Of a DNA stretch of 64,000 bases, positions 43,601 through 51,458 are shown one piece after another. The notes under the pieces were generated by a model. The model saw nothing but the letters and a program-made list of their open reading frames with translations. It did not search any database and was not told the DNA's origin. Source of the stretch: an uncultured Flavobacteriales bacterium. GTDB taxonomy: Bacteria; Bacteroidota; Bacteroidia; Flavobacteriales_G; Salibacteraceae. Where the stretch lies: assembly GCA_913057205.1 (NCBI GenBank), contig CAJXNO010000004.1, positions 46,026 through 110,025 on the forward strand, given 5' to 3'. Position 1 is the stretch's first letter. Every line of letters starts with the position of its first letter. The translations under genes and the position numbers were made by a program.

Positions 43601-44131
43601 AGTAGGATCATTTTGTTCTAATTGGAGTAATGCCTCTTCTTCGGGAATCTCCCACATATATGTGCTTGCATCCAAGTGATCCAACGCTACTTGAAGCGCT
43701 AGGGCTTCGCTTAAGGAAATCTGTGCCTGTGGCGATTGATCGAAAAGCATTCCGTTCATGCTGTGCACCTTGCCGTTCAAGCTGTGTACGATCCAAATTC
43801 CGAAGCTCACCGGGTGGCCATTGATCAGTTGTTGGTAACGCTGGTGCGTCATGCCGAGCTTGTCGTCCTGTTCGTTGAGCAAGGTGAAGCTCACATCTGA
43901 GCGGCCGTTGAAGTAGTTGTTCTTCATCCACTGTTCCCATTGACCAACAGCGATGCGGTCTTCGGCTTTGAACTGGATGAAACTTGGTATGATATGATTG
44001 TCTTTGTACCGAATCAACGATGTTCCTTCGATTTCGGCATTGGCTTCCGGGCCCTGAAGGATTCGTTCCGTAGCAAATGTGTTGATGCTGAGCCATGAGA
44101 GGGTCAGCAAAAGGGTAAAGATTCTTCGCAT
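40658..44131 (-). CDS. Secreted M4 (thermolysin-like) metallopeptidase with PKD, CUB and T9SS domains
   Basis: 1157 aa. Signal peptide (ending NTFA), FTP/PepSY propeptide (about 40-230), then the M4 domain: zinc motif GHEIAHGLT, third ligand in ALNESFSDIFG, and catalytic His region NGGVHINSGVQNYWFHLL. C-terminal to it come a PKD domain (WDFGDGNTSTAMSPSHTY), a CUB domain (CTGVIYDNGGPGNPYSNEAN ... FFSDDEFRKDGFKASW), a second PKD (WDFGDGNTSTLQNPIHVY), an Ig-like domain (CPGEQATITATGGNRFFWYD) and a T9SS type A domain (VFPNPNNGWMQV ... HTQRVVVQ). It is an extracellular protease for protein degradation, exported by T9SS. Monocistronic with its own terminator. Confidence 0.95.
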   Translation of the reverse strand: MRRIFTLLLTLSWLSINTFATERILQGPEANAEIEGTSLIRYKDNHIIPSFIQFKAEDRIAVGQWEQWMKNNYFNGRSDVSFTLLNEQDDKLGMTHQRYQQLINGHPVSFGIWIVHSLNGKVHSMNGMLFDQSPQAQISLSEALALQVALDHLDASTYMWEIPEEEALLQLEQNDPTATYFPVATLEFINEDVTLEQVDLKLAYKFDIYAHEPLMRKEVYIDTKNGDVLFENDRIHHVDTNVTAHTGYSGVRTIVADYTGTNFRLREEGRGNGIYTFDLNNTTSGGNGSDIFNPTNVWNPGGIDAFALDAHFGAEMTYDYFYNNFNRNSIDGNGFQLISRVHYGVNYVNAFWDGSRMTYGDGNAAFSPLTTLDIAGHEIAHGLTNFTSNLVYQDEPGALNESFSDIFGAAVEFYALGFNNGDWLMGEDIGNAFRSLSNPNIYGDPDTYLGQNWYIGPNDNGGVHINSGVQNYWFHLLTVGGTGTNDLGDDFDVVAIGVNDAEAIAYRNNVFYLTVTSDYEDAYFFAMQSALDLFGPCSQQVSSCANAWYACGLGYPTVPYVDAAFTSNTTGNCYVPLQVQFTDRSSNATSRLWDFGDGNTSTAMSPSHTYTTAGEYTVRLIVSSSCGADTTEVIDYIKVGPDAPCEVVLPETGVAARQYGCTGVIYDNGGPGNPYSNEANNYVVIFPSSAGSVSLDVEEFDVQTGTNGNCNADYLEVYDGFGLNAPLLGRFCNANPPTSTITSSSNAMTVRFFSDDEFRKDGFKASWTCNDPTIAPEANFTANTTETCDGEVSFTDLSINGTSQWLWDFGDGNTSTLQNPIHVYSEGGTYTVQLTVSNPIGSDDLTKTSYIVVTRPNAPTVETAQVCPGEQATITATGGNRFFWYDDPNSSTAINEGGSFTTPAIQTTRTYYVESVVEGQEQSTGELGNGIGTGGYNGFPASLYFDAEGAFVLHSVKVYSITSGDRLIELVDDNNDVIDSRVINIPFGQHIIDLDFYVRPGEDYQLRASGSTINLYANSSGGDYPYEIPGLLSITRSSGMNGTTGYNFFYDWKVKEFCVSERTAAVASTAICLGVDEVSDAGFEVFPNPNNGWMQVRFSSSAERFVRVYDMNGKMVAGDRMNSDQTTLDLSSFGKGLYSIEALEADGTRHTQRVVVQ

Positions 44132-44209
44132 GTTTTACAGTTAGGTGCTCAAATATAACGATCGCGTCTTGCTTATGGTTGGCATGATGGCACGTCAAGT
44201 TGGACTCGA

Positions 44210-44277
44210 TTTGACACCTCGGCAGGATGATTACTTGACACTTTGACAGTTCTACGCAACTGGCATACACTTTGACC
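44210..44277 (+). promoter_or_regulatory. Repeated TTTGACA motifs upstream of htpG
   Basis: TTTGACA at 44210-44216 and 44242-44248, TTGACAC at 44235-44241 and TTTGACC at 44271-44277 recur in the 233-bp gap between the divergent M4 peptidase and htpG genes. TGGCATACACTTTGAC (44261-44276) looks like a sigma-54 -24/-12 element except that the -12 GC is GA. These may be operators or alternative promoters of the heat-shock gene. Confidence 0.3.
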
Positions 44278-44364
44278 CTTGGAGATTCGTCATTGCTAGC
44301 GGGTCTAGCTAGGAATGCTTTGAATGAAATGAAACCATTGAACGAATAACACAATTGGAAAGCT

Positions 44365-46260
44365 ATGAAAGGAACCATTAATGTTCAGGCGGAGAATATC
44401 TTCCCGATCATCAAGAAGTTTCTCTACTCAGATCACGAGATCTTCTTGCGCGAATTGGTATCAAACGCGGTAGATGCTACCTCAAAGTTGAAGGCACTCT
44501 CGCGCATGGGTGAAGTGACCGCTGAGATCGGAGATACAACCATCGAGATCAAGATTGATGAGAAGAAAAAGACCTTGCACGTGATCGATCGTGGTATCGG
44601 AATGACGGCCGAAGAAGTAGAAAAGTATTTGAATCAAGTTGCTTTTTCCGGGGCGAGTGAGTTTTTACAGAAGTATGAGGGAAAGGTAGATGATGCGGGC
44701 ATCATTGGTCATTTCGGACTGGGATTCTATAGTGCTTTCATGGTAGCCAAGAAGGTAGAGGTGATCACCAAGTCTTGGAAGGATGAAGATGCAGTGAAGT
44801 GGGTGTGCGATGGCTCACCAGAGTTCTCCATCACGAAATCGAAGAAGATGGAGCGTGGAACAGAAATCATTCTCCACATCGACGATGAATCCAAAGAGTT
44901 CTTGGAAGAGCAACGCGTAGGTGGCATCCTAGACAAGTATTGCAAGTTCCTTCCAGTTCCGATCAAGTTTGGAACCAAGGAGGAGTACATGGATGACCCT
45001 GATGGAAAGAAGGATGATGATGGCAACGTGAAGCAAGTGAGCAAAACGGTTGACAACATCATCAACAATCCTGATCCGCTGTGGAAGAAGCAACCAGCAG
45101 ACCTGAAGAAGGAGGATTACAACAAGTTCTACCGCGAACTCTATCCGATGACCTTCGAGGAGCCGCTCTTCAACATCCACATCAACGTAGATTATCCGTT
45201 CAACCTTACGGGAATCCTCTACTTCCCCAAGCTGGCGAAGCATAAGGTGGAGTTGCAGCGCAACAAGATTCAATTGTATAGCAACCAGGTCTTCATTACT
45301 GACTCAGTGGAGAATGTAGTACCAGAGTTCCTCACGTTGTTGCACGGCGTAATCGATTCACCGGACATCCCACTGAACGTGAGCCGAAGCTATCTTCAAA
45401 GTGATTCGAACGTAAAGAAGATCAGCAGCCACATCACCAAGAAAGTGGCAGACAAGCTGGCCGATATGTACAAGAATGACCGTAAGGATTTCGAAGAGAA
45501 GTGGCCAGACATGCAGGTCTTCATGGACTATGGTCTATTGACCGACGAGAAGTTCTATGAGCGCATTCAGCCAACCTATCTCTTGAAAAATACCGAGGGC
45601 GACTTCAAGAATTTTGAAGAGTACAAGGAGGCGATCAAGGAGAAGCAGACCGACAAAGACGGTAATTTGGTGATCCTATACACGAATGATGCGGAGGCGC
45701 AGCACAGCCTAGTGACCAAGGCGAAAAACAAAGGCTATGACATCCTTGAGATGAATACGCCATTGACTGCTCACCTGGTGCAGCACTTTGAAATGAAGAT
45801 GGAGAAGGTGCAGTTCAAGCGTGTGGATGCGGATGCGTTGGAAAAGCTGATACCGAAAGCAGACAGCGCAGAAAGCAACCTGAGCGAAGACCAAAAGAGC
45901 GCCCTCACCCCAGTGATCGAAAATGTAGTGGAGAAGGAGAAGTTCACCATTCAATACGAGAGCTTGGATGAGAATGATCCACCCATGATGATCACGGAAA
46001 GCGAGTTCATGCGCCGCATGAAGGAACAAGCTGAAATCGGTGGTGGAGGCATGTTCGGTATGGGCAATATGCCTGAAAACTATAACTTAGTGGTCAACAG
46101 CAACCATGGGTTGATCTCGAAAATCCTGATGGAAGAAGATGCCGGAAAGAAGGAGCAGATGGCCAAGCAGGCGGCAGATCTCGCTCTGCTCTCGCGTGGC
46201 ATGTTGAAAGGAGAGAAACTCACCGCTTTCATCGAACGAAGCGTTGGTCTTATTCAATAG
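44365..46260 (+). CDS. htpG: Chaperone HtpG (Hsp90)
   Basis: 631 aa, the normal bacterial Hsp90 length. GHKL ATPase domain: FLRELVSNAVDATSKL (ATP-Mg Glu/Asn), DRGIGMTAEEV, GHFGLGFYSAFMVA; middle domain with PLFNIHINVDYPFNLTGILYFPK and the catalytic-loop Arg region NVSRSYLQSDSNVKKI; C-terminal dimerisation domain to GLIQ. There is an acidic insertion (DPDGKKDDDGN) near residue 215. ATP-dependent cytoplasmic chaperone. Own terminator downstream. Confidence 0.97.
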   Translation: MKGTINVQAENIFPIIKKFLYSDHEIFLRELVSNAVDATSKLKALSRMGEVTAEIGDTTIEIKIDEKKKTLHVIDRGIGMTAEEVEKYLNQVAFSGASEFLQKYEGKVDDAGIIGHFGLGFYSAFMVAKKVEVITKSWKDEDAVKWVCDGSPEFSITKSKKMERGTEIILHIDDESKEFLEEQRVGGILDKYCKFLPVPIKFGTKEEYMDDPDGKKDDDGNVKQVSKTVDNIINNPDPLWKKQPADLKKEDYNKFYRELYPMTFEEPLFNIHINVDYPFNLTGILYFPKLAKHKVELQRNKIQLYSNQVFITDSVENVVPEFLTLLHGVIDSPDIPLNVSRSYLQSDSNVKKISSHITKKVADKLADMYKNDRKDFEEKWPDMQVFMDYGLLTDEKFYERIQPTYLLKNTEGDFKNFEEYKEAIKEKQTDKDGNLVILYTNDAEAQHSLVTKAKNKGYDILEMNTPLTAHLVQHFEMKMEKVQFKRVDADALEKLIPKADSAESNLSEDQKSALTPVIENVVEKEKFTIQYESLDENDPPMMITESEFMRRMKEQAEIGGGGMFGMGNMPENYNLVVNSNHGLISKILMEEDAGKKEQMAKQAADLALLSRGMLKGEKLTAFIERSVGLIQ

Positions 46261-46290
46261 TTAACCGAAGAATAACATCAACCACTACGA

Positions 46291-46323
46291 AGCCTGTTCA
46301 TGCAAATGGACAGGCTTTTTTTG
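46291..46323 (+). terminator. Rho-independent terminator of htpG
   Basis: AGCCTGTTCAT (46291-46301) and ATGGACAGGCT (46306-46316) pair with one G-T wobble; a T run follows immediately. Confidence 0.92.
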
Positions 46324-46374
46324 TTGTGATTGAAAGCTTTTCAGATTGTATTCTTGTTTTGAAAACCCTTGATC

Positions 46375-47544
46375 ATGCGAAAGAAAATCCTCCTCCTCGG
46401 CTCTGGTGAATTAGGAAAAGAGCTCGTCATCGCATTTCAGCGCTTAGGTGCCTACGTAGTGGCATGCGACAACTATGAAGACGCACCTGCAATGCAGGTA
46501 GCCCATGCGCACGAAGTGTTCGATATGTTGGATGGGGAAGCCTTGACCAAGGCGGTGGAAAAGCATAAACCGGATTTCATCGTTCCTGAGGTGGAAAGCA
46601 TTCGTACAGAGCGCTTCTATGCCTTCGAAGAGCAGGGTTATACCGTGGTTCCCAGCGCGAAGGCGGCCAACTTTACCATGAATCGAAAGCTGATCCGCGA
46701 CCTAGCGGCAAAGGATCTGGGATTAAGAACCGCCGATTACCGATATGCAAACGAATACGAAGGGTTTAAAGAAGCCGTGAAGGCAGTTGGAATGCCCTGT
46801 GTCGTAAAGCCGCTGATGTCTTCCTCCGGAAAAGGACAGTCCGTGATCCGCGACGAAGAAGACATCGAGAAGAGTTGGAAGTATGCGATGGATGGCAGTA
46901 GGGGCGACCTGAAGGAAGTGATTGTGGAGGCCTTCATCGATTTTCACACAGAAATAACATTGCTCACCGTAACGCAAGCCGATGGTCCAACTTTGTTCTG
47001 TCCACCTATTGGTCATCGACAAGAGCGCGGAGACTATCAAGAAAGCTGGCAACCTTGTCCGTTGGATGCAAAAGAACTGGTCACTGCACAAGAAATGGCC
47101 GCCAAGGTTACGGAGGCCCTGACGGGTAATGGCATCTGGGGAGTTGAATTCTTCATCGGTGATGACGGTGTATACTTTTCAGAACTTTCTCCTCGTCCAC
47201 ACGACACGGGCATGGTTACCCTTGCGGGTACACAGAACTTGAATGAGTTTGAATTGCATGCTCGAGCAATTCTGGGCTATCCGATCCCAGAGATTGAGCA
47301 GTTGAAGATGGGGGTTAGTGCTGTGATCTTGGCATCAAAAGCGAGTTCAGATTATCCAACGTTTTCAGGTATTGAAGAGGCTTTGGAACAGTCGAGAACC
47401 GATGTTCGGATATTTGGAAAACCGAATACACGCCCCTACCGCCGCATGGGGGTTGTTGTTTGTTACGATGAGCTCGACGCTTCTATGCCCATCCTTCGAA
47501 AGGAAGCAGCGGCAGCGGCGGCTAAGGTTCTGGTAGACCGCTAA
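46375..47544 (+). CDS. purT: Formate-dependent phosphoribosylglycinamide formyltransferase (GAR transformylase 2)
   Basis: 389 aa from the ATG at 46375. ATP-grasp enzyme with the PurT-specific N-terminus [38 protein letters not shown] (formate/GAR pocket), [15 protein letters not shown] (ATP loop), [26 protein letters not shown] and [29 protein letters not shown] with metal ligands Glu and Asn-equivalent positions, and the C-terminal RRMGVVV. It formylates GAR in purine synthesis using formate and ATP. 3' end overlaps the convergent gene by 23 nt. Confidence 0.96.
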   Translation: MRKKILLLGSGELGKELVIAFQRLGAYVVACDNYEDAPAMQVAHAHEVFDMLDGEALTKAVEKHKPDFIVPEVESIRTERFYAFEEQGYTVVPSAKAANFTMNRKLIRDLAAKDLGLRTADYRYANEYEGFKEAVKAVGMPCVVKPLMSSSGKGQSVIRDEEDIEKSWKYAMDGSRGDLKEVIVEAFIDFHTEITLLTVTQADGPTLFCPPIGHRQERGDYQESWQPCPLDAKELVTAQEMAAKVTEALTGNGIWGVEFFIGDDGVYFSELSPRPHDTGMVTLAGTQNLNEFELHARAILGYPIPEIEQLKMGVSAVILASKASSDYPTFSGIEEALEQSRTDVRIFGKPNTRPYRRMGVVVCYDELDASMPILRKEAAAAAAKVLVDR

Positions 47545-48181
47545 AGGAAGTATCATGCTCTGCTTCCTTTTGAGATAGGGTGCTGCGCAATGCCTTGATG
47601 TCCAATGATAGGCTCACCTTGTAATAGAATCCGTCCAATGCATGGGTTTGATCGAGCAGAACCCATCGATGCCCTGCGCCACCGATTGCATCCAACCACT
47701 CGTTGATACCAAACGCAAGATGACCGCCCAATTCTACCGGGATCACCCAGTCTTTGTTGTATGTAAAAGCGGAAGCTTCAAAACTGCGCTCGTGAAAACT
47801 TCCGTATCCTCCGTGGATGAAACTGACCAACTCCCATCGTTTCCAGCGCAAGAGGGCATACTCTTCTGCAAAACCGATGTAATTCAAGTGGTAGGATCGC
47901 GGCGGAAGTGTGGTAGCGTTTGGTTGGATCCAAAACACACTGGAATTGGTTGTAAGCACGTGCTTCAAGCGATCACCCCACTGAACACCAACATAGCCGC
48001 CGAAGATGGTGATGCTGTTTCCTAGGATTGAGGTGCGACGGTTGTTTAGACCATAAGTGATGCTTGCTGGCGATTGGTAGAATCTCATCGGATCAAATGA
48101 TTCCTGCGCCATGAGTCTTGGGGGCGAACAGCAACAAAGCACCACCAACAAAATGAAATATGTGAGTCTCCTTACCACCAT
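47522..48181 (-). CDS. Putative outer-membrane-type secreted protein
   Basis: 219 aa from the ATG at 48181, chosen because it begins a signal peptide ([21 protein letters not shown]). The mature part has alternating aromatic/hydrophobic strands ([89 protein letters not shown]), the look of a small beta-barrel. No family recognised. Its start overlaps the DUF1853 stop by 10 nt, so the two are cotranscribed, and its stop overlaps purT by 23 nt. Confidence 0.65.
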   Translation of the reverse strand: MVVRRLTYFILLVVLCCCSPPRLMAQESFDPMRFYQSPASITYGLNNRRTSILGNSITIFGGYVGVQWGDRLKHVLTTNSSVFWIQPNATTLPPRSYHLNYIGFAEEYALLRWKRWELVSFIHGGYGSFHERSFEASAFTYNKDWVIPVELGGHLAFGINEWLDAIGGAGHRWVLLDQTHALDGFYYKVSLSLDIKALRSTLSQKEAEHDTSFSGLPEP

Positions 48182-49002
48182 ACCACAAAGCAGCGTTCGA
48201 TGTCGTCGTTGTTCTTTCGCAACCAAAGCATGGTACTCTTTTTTTGCTGCAGTCGATGCGTCAAATCTATAGAAACTTCATTCCAAAGGAACCACGATAC
48301 AGCAGCCATAGGATGAGCAAGCCACTTCGGTTTAGGAATGATAGCCAGCTCGGCGTCAGGGTCTAGTCGTTCTTGCAGTTGTTTTAGGGTGTAGTAATAG
48401 CCGACCCATGCAGCCGGATCCACTTGCATGCCTTTGTCAAGCTCTGTTCCGAAAGGCGTGAATAGAAAACCTTTCAAACAAACACGCTGGACGACCATGG
48501 CCGCGTCGATTCCCAGCTTTTCAAGCGTTTCTTGTGTGTAGTTTTCGTGAAGGATGGGGAGTTGGTGGTCCTTGATGTGGTGGAGCTTATCCTTCAACAG
48601 ATCATTTCGATTCGGACCGATCCATGCTGCAATACCATCACCCAAACTGGGGTCATATAGGTAAAACTTGCAAGCCAGTTCGAGATGCACGGTGAGCTTT
48701 TGCTCCTTATCCCAGATCAAATAGTCGAGTTCACCTTTGGTTAGCTTCCCATCTTTTATCACGATTTGTTCGGCGATCAGGTCAAAGCGCTGGCTAAACC
48801 GCAAATAGGTCGACATCGCTTCCTCTGCAATTCTTCCGACTTTGTGAGAACGGAAACTTCCATCCCACTTCGGAGCTTCGTTCAGCGAGGTTTCAAAAAG
48901 GTCGAAACCAAAAGGATTGCCTACGGCCAGTAGGTTAGCTTGATCAAGGAAGCCTCGAAAAACGCCTTCTTCACTGATTGCTTTTGATCTTTCTGAACCC
49001 AT
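48172..49002 (-). CDS. DUF1853 family protein
   Basis: 276 aa, no signal peptide. The DUF1853 signature is visible: KVGRIAEEAMSTYL, KGELDYLIWDKEQKLTVHLELACKFYLYDP, WIGPNRNDLLKDKLHHIKDHQLPIL, and VCLKGFLFTPFGTELDKG, then a C-terminal WLAHPMAAVSWFLW. The GELDYL/HLELACKFYL core with acidic residues and Lys resembles a PD-(D/E)XK nuclease-like site (inference). Function unknown. Confidence 0.85.
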   Translation of the reverse strand: MGSERSKAISEEGVFRGFLDQANLLAVGNPFGFDLFETSLNEAPKWDGSFRSHKVGRIAEEAMSTYLRFSQRFDLIAEQIVIKDGKLTKGELDYLIWDKEQKLTVHLELACKFYLYDPSLGDGIAAWIGPNRNDLLKDKLHHIKDHQLPILHENYTQETLEKLGIDAAMVVQRVCLKGFLFTPFGTELDKGMQVDPAAWVGYYYTLKQLQERLDPDAELAIIPKPKWLAHPMAAVSWFLWNEVSIDLTHRLQQKKSTMLWLRKNNDDIERCFVVWW

Positions 49003-49155
49003 CTAAGCGAAGTTAATAGCAATAGTTTGGCGAAGGGGCACCTAATTAAAAGCAGGTTTATGCGCCAATCGATCAGAGGGGGATGTGAATAAAACCTTAA
49101 TCCCCTAATTCCCTGCGTGAGCATTGTTATTTTTACCGTCGTTTGAATCAAGCGT

Positions 49156-50139
49156 ATGATGGAGTATAAAGATGATGTAGCGGCGGCAGACGCCTTTGGT
49201 GAAAAGATTAAAGCCCTAAAAACTGAAGTAGCAAAACTGATTGTAGGTCAAGAAGAAGTGGTTGATGCTTTGTTGACTTCGATCTTCAGCAACGGACACT
49301 GCCTCTTGGTAGGTGTGCCAGGTTTGGCTAAGACCCTTTTGGTGAATACGATCAGTCAAGCGCTCGGACTGAACTTCAGTCGGATACAGTTTACGCCAGA
49401 CCTCATGCCTTCAGACATAATCGGCTCCGAGATCTTGGATGAGCACCGAAATTTTAAGTTCATCAAGGGTCCCATCTTCGCGAACATAATCCTTGCCGAT
49501 GAGATTAACCGAACTCCTCCTAAGACCCAGAGTGCTCTGCTCGAGGCGATGCAGGAGCGCTTGGTAACGGCGGCTGGACATCGCTACACCCTCGAGGCGC
49601 CCTTTTTTGTCTTGGCTACTCAGAATCCGATCGAGCAGGAGGGAACCTATCCGCTGCCTGAGGCCCAACTCGACCGCTTCATGTTCAACATTTGGGTCGA
49701 CTACCCATCCTTTGCGGAGGAGGTGGATATCGTTAAAGCAACTACCTCTACCAATCAAGTAGACCTCCAGCACATCATGTCGGCCGAAGAGATCCTTTTC
49801 TTCCAAAAGTTGGTGAGAAAGGTGCCGGTTCCGGATGGTGTAGTTGATTACGCTGTTCGACTTGCCAACGCCACACGTCCTGGAAAAGACTACTCACCAG
49901 AGATTACCAACGCCTATGTGAACTGGGGAGCCGGACCACGTGCCAGCCAGTACCTAGTGCTGGGTGCTAAGTGTCATGCATTGATGCGAGGAAAGTACAC
50001 GCCAGACAACGAAGATGTGCGCGCAGTTGCCACCAACGTGTTGCGTCACCGCATCGTGCGCAACTACAAGGCAGAAGCTGAAGCGATCAGCACAGAGCAC
50101 ATCATAGGTGAGTTGATGAAGTCGGCGGCGCAGGCTTAA
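49156..50139 (+). CDS. MoxR-family AAA+ ATPase (second copy, not in Bat operon)
   Basis: 327 aa. Walker A LVGVPGLAKTLLVNT, Walker B IILADEINRTPPKTQSALLEAM, sensor 1 FVLATQNPIEQEGTYPLPEAQLDRFMFNIW, and GAGPRASQYLVLGAKCHAL in the lid. Distinct from the Bat-operon copy (28832-29842) and not followed by a DUF58 or VWA gene; the next gene is convergent and overlaps by 4 nt. Likely a chaperone-like ATPase whose partners are elsewhere. Confidence 0.92.
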   Translation: MMEYKDDVAAADAFGEKIKALKTEVAKLIVGQEEVVDALLTSIFSNGHCLLVGVPGLAKTLLVNTISQALGLNFSRIQFTPDLMPSDIIGSEILDEHRNFKFIKGPIFANIILADEINRTPPKTQSALLEAMQERLVTAAGHRYTLEAPFFVLATQNPIEQEGTYPLPEAQLDRFMFNIWVDYPSFAEEVDIVKATTSTNQVDLQHIMSAEEILFFQKLVRKVPVPDGVVDYAVRLANATRPGKDYSPEITNAYVNWGAGPRASQYLVLGAKCHALMRGKYTPDNEDVRAVATNVLRHRIVRNYKAEAEAISTEHIIGELMKSAAQA

Positions 50140-51458
50140 AGGCTTCTAAGGGGTCTTTTGATCATACGTCTGAACTGATCTGGAAATACCAAAGCAATGA
50201 TCAGAACGAGGTATTCCACTGCGGTGATCCAAAGCAATTCCTCATAGGTTTCCTGTCTGTATGCGGTGTAGCTGAGTATGATCACCCCAGACCATACCAA
50301 TGGATAAACACTTCTGCTAAAGATCCCAAGTGCAATCAAGGGAACGAGGTACCAAGGGTGAACGGTAGTTGAAAGCAGTAGAAAGATGGTATTCGCGATG
50401 AGCATACTGCGAATGGCAGCCTTTATGGACAAACCATCTTGCTTCAACCAAACCCAAAGCAAGAGCAAGATTTGAACTACGGCGAGTAGAGGACCTACGT
50501 ATGCGATCGGATTGTAGCCGAGCACGCTGCCTACGATTCCACGTAGGATATAGTAGATGCTTGCATTGAACTCAAAGCGTTGGTAGTACAGCTGTAGGCT
50601 GTTGAACATACCCGCAAGATTTTCGGTGAAGAGGAAGGGTGAGAGCAGTATCACGCAGCTCATTACAAATACGGTGGCGAACTTCAAGCGTTGAGGCGCT
50701 GCCATGGCTTTGAGCAAGAATGGAAAGAAGATTAGAGGCAGCAGCTTGGTTCCAACGGCCAACCCAAGCGCGATGGCACTGCTACCGATTTGCTTCAATT
50801 GAAGTTGATGCAGTGCGAGTAAGAGGAAGAAGACCACAAGGACCTCGAAGTGCGCGTTGGCGAGTGCATCTACTATGATCAATGGGTTTAAGAAATAGAG
50901 TGCGCTGTATTTTGGACTGATTTTCATGCGCAGAAGGAGCCCAGGAAGCATCCAGATCGTGGCGATCTCAGCCAATAGCAGCGGCAGTTTGATCACCAGG
51001 CTGGATAGATAGATGTCATTCGCAACCAACGCAGCGAACGCTGAGAAGAATTGAATTACTGGTGGATACACCGAAAAGTAATTGGCAGAATTGAGCTTTG
51101 GGTACAACGCTTCATACGGCATGCTCACATGCTCTGCAAAGAATGCTGTAGGTGTAGCGAGGTAGGGACTTACACCTTCCAGAATCAGGCTGCCATCCCA
51201 AACGAAACGATAGAGATCATCGCTCAATGCTGGAAATGCGAGACATGCAATAAGGCGGAAGAAAACGCCTAGAAAAGCTGCGGTTCGTATGTTCTTGAGT
51301 TCGTGGTAAAGCACCAGGTAGGCACCGAACATAGCGGCATAAAGTACGAGCAGCTGAACGCTTTCTGATCGGGGCGTGAAGAAGAGTAAGGCTACCTCAC
51401 AAAAAAGAAATAAGGTGATGGCCAATAAATTTATTCCGTTGAGTGCCTTGGTGCTCAT
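50136..51458 (-). CDS. Multi-pass GT-C-like glycosyltransferase (GT87/mannosyltransferase type)
   Basis: 440 aa, with 10 or more hydrophobic helices. The first loop carries the acidic signature FPALSDDLYRFVWDGSLILEGVSPY, typical of GT-C enzymes that use polyprenyl-phosphate sugars; later LALGLAVGTKLLPLIFFPFLL and VHPWYLVPLIALG fit the DUF2029/GT87 group. It probably transfers a mannose-like sugar on the periplasmic face. Start overlaps the OmpA-like gene stop by 4 nt (ATGA), placing it last in the operon with the type B secreted protein; glycosylation of that protein is possible. Confidence 0.82.
   Translation of the reverse strand: MSTKALNGINLLAITLFLFCEVALLFFTPRSESVQLLVLYAAMFGAYLVLYHELKNIRTAAFLGVFFRLIACLAFPALSDDLYRFVWDGSLILEGVSPYLATPTAFFAEHVSMPYEALYPKLNSANYFSVYPPVIQFFSAFAALVANDIYLSSLVIKLPLLLAEIATIWMLPGLLLRMKISPKYSALYFLNPLIIVDALANAHFEVLVVFFLLLALHQLQLKQIGSSAIALGLAVGTKLLPLIFFPFLLKAMAAPQRLKFATVFVMSCVILLSPFLFTENLAGMFNSLQLYYQRFEFNASIYYILRGIVGSVLGYNPIAYVGPLLAVVQILLLLWVWLKQDGLSIKAAIRSMLIANTIFLLLSTTVHPWYLVPLIALGIFSRSVYPLVWSGVIILSYTAYRQETYEELLWITAVEYLVLIIALVFPDQFRRMIKRPLRSL

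Noticed and set aside
43608..44378. 256-codon minus-strand frame overlapping the M4 peptidase N-terminus
   Set aside because: It lies in another frame of a well-supported gene, has no recognisable protein features and no start signals.
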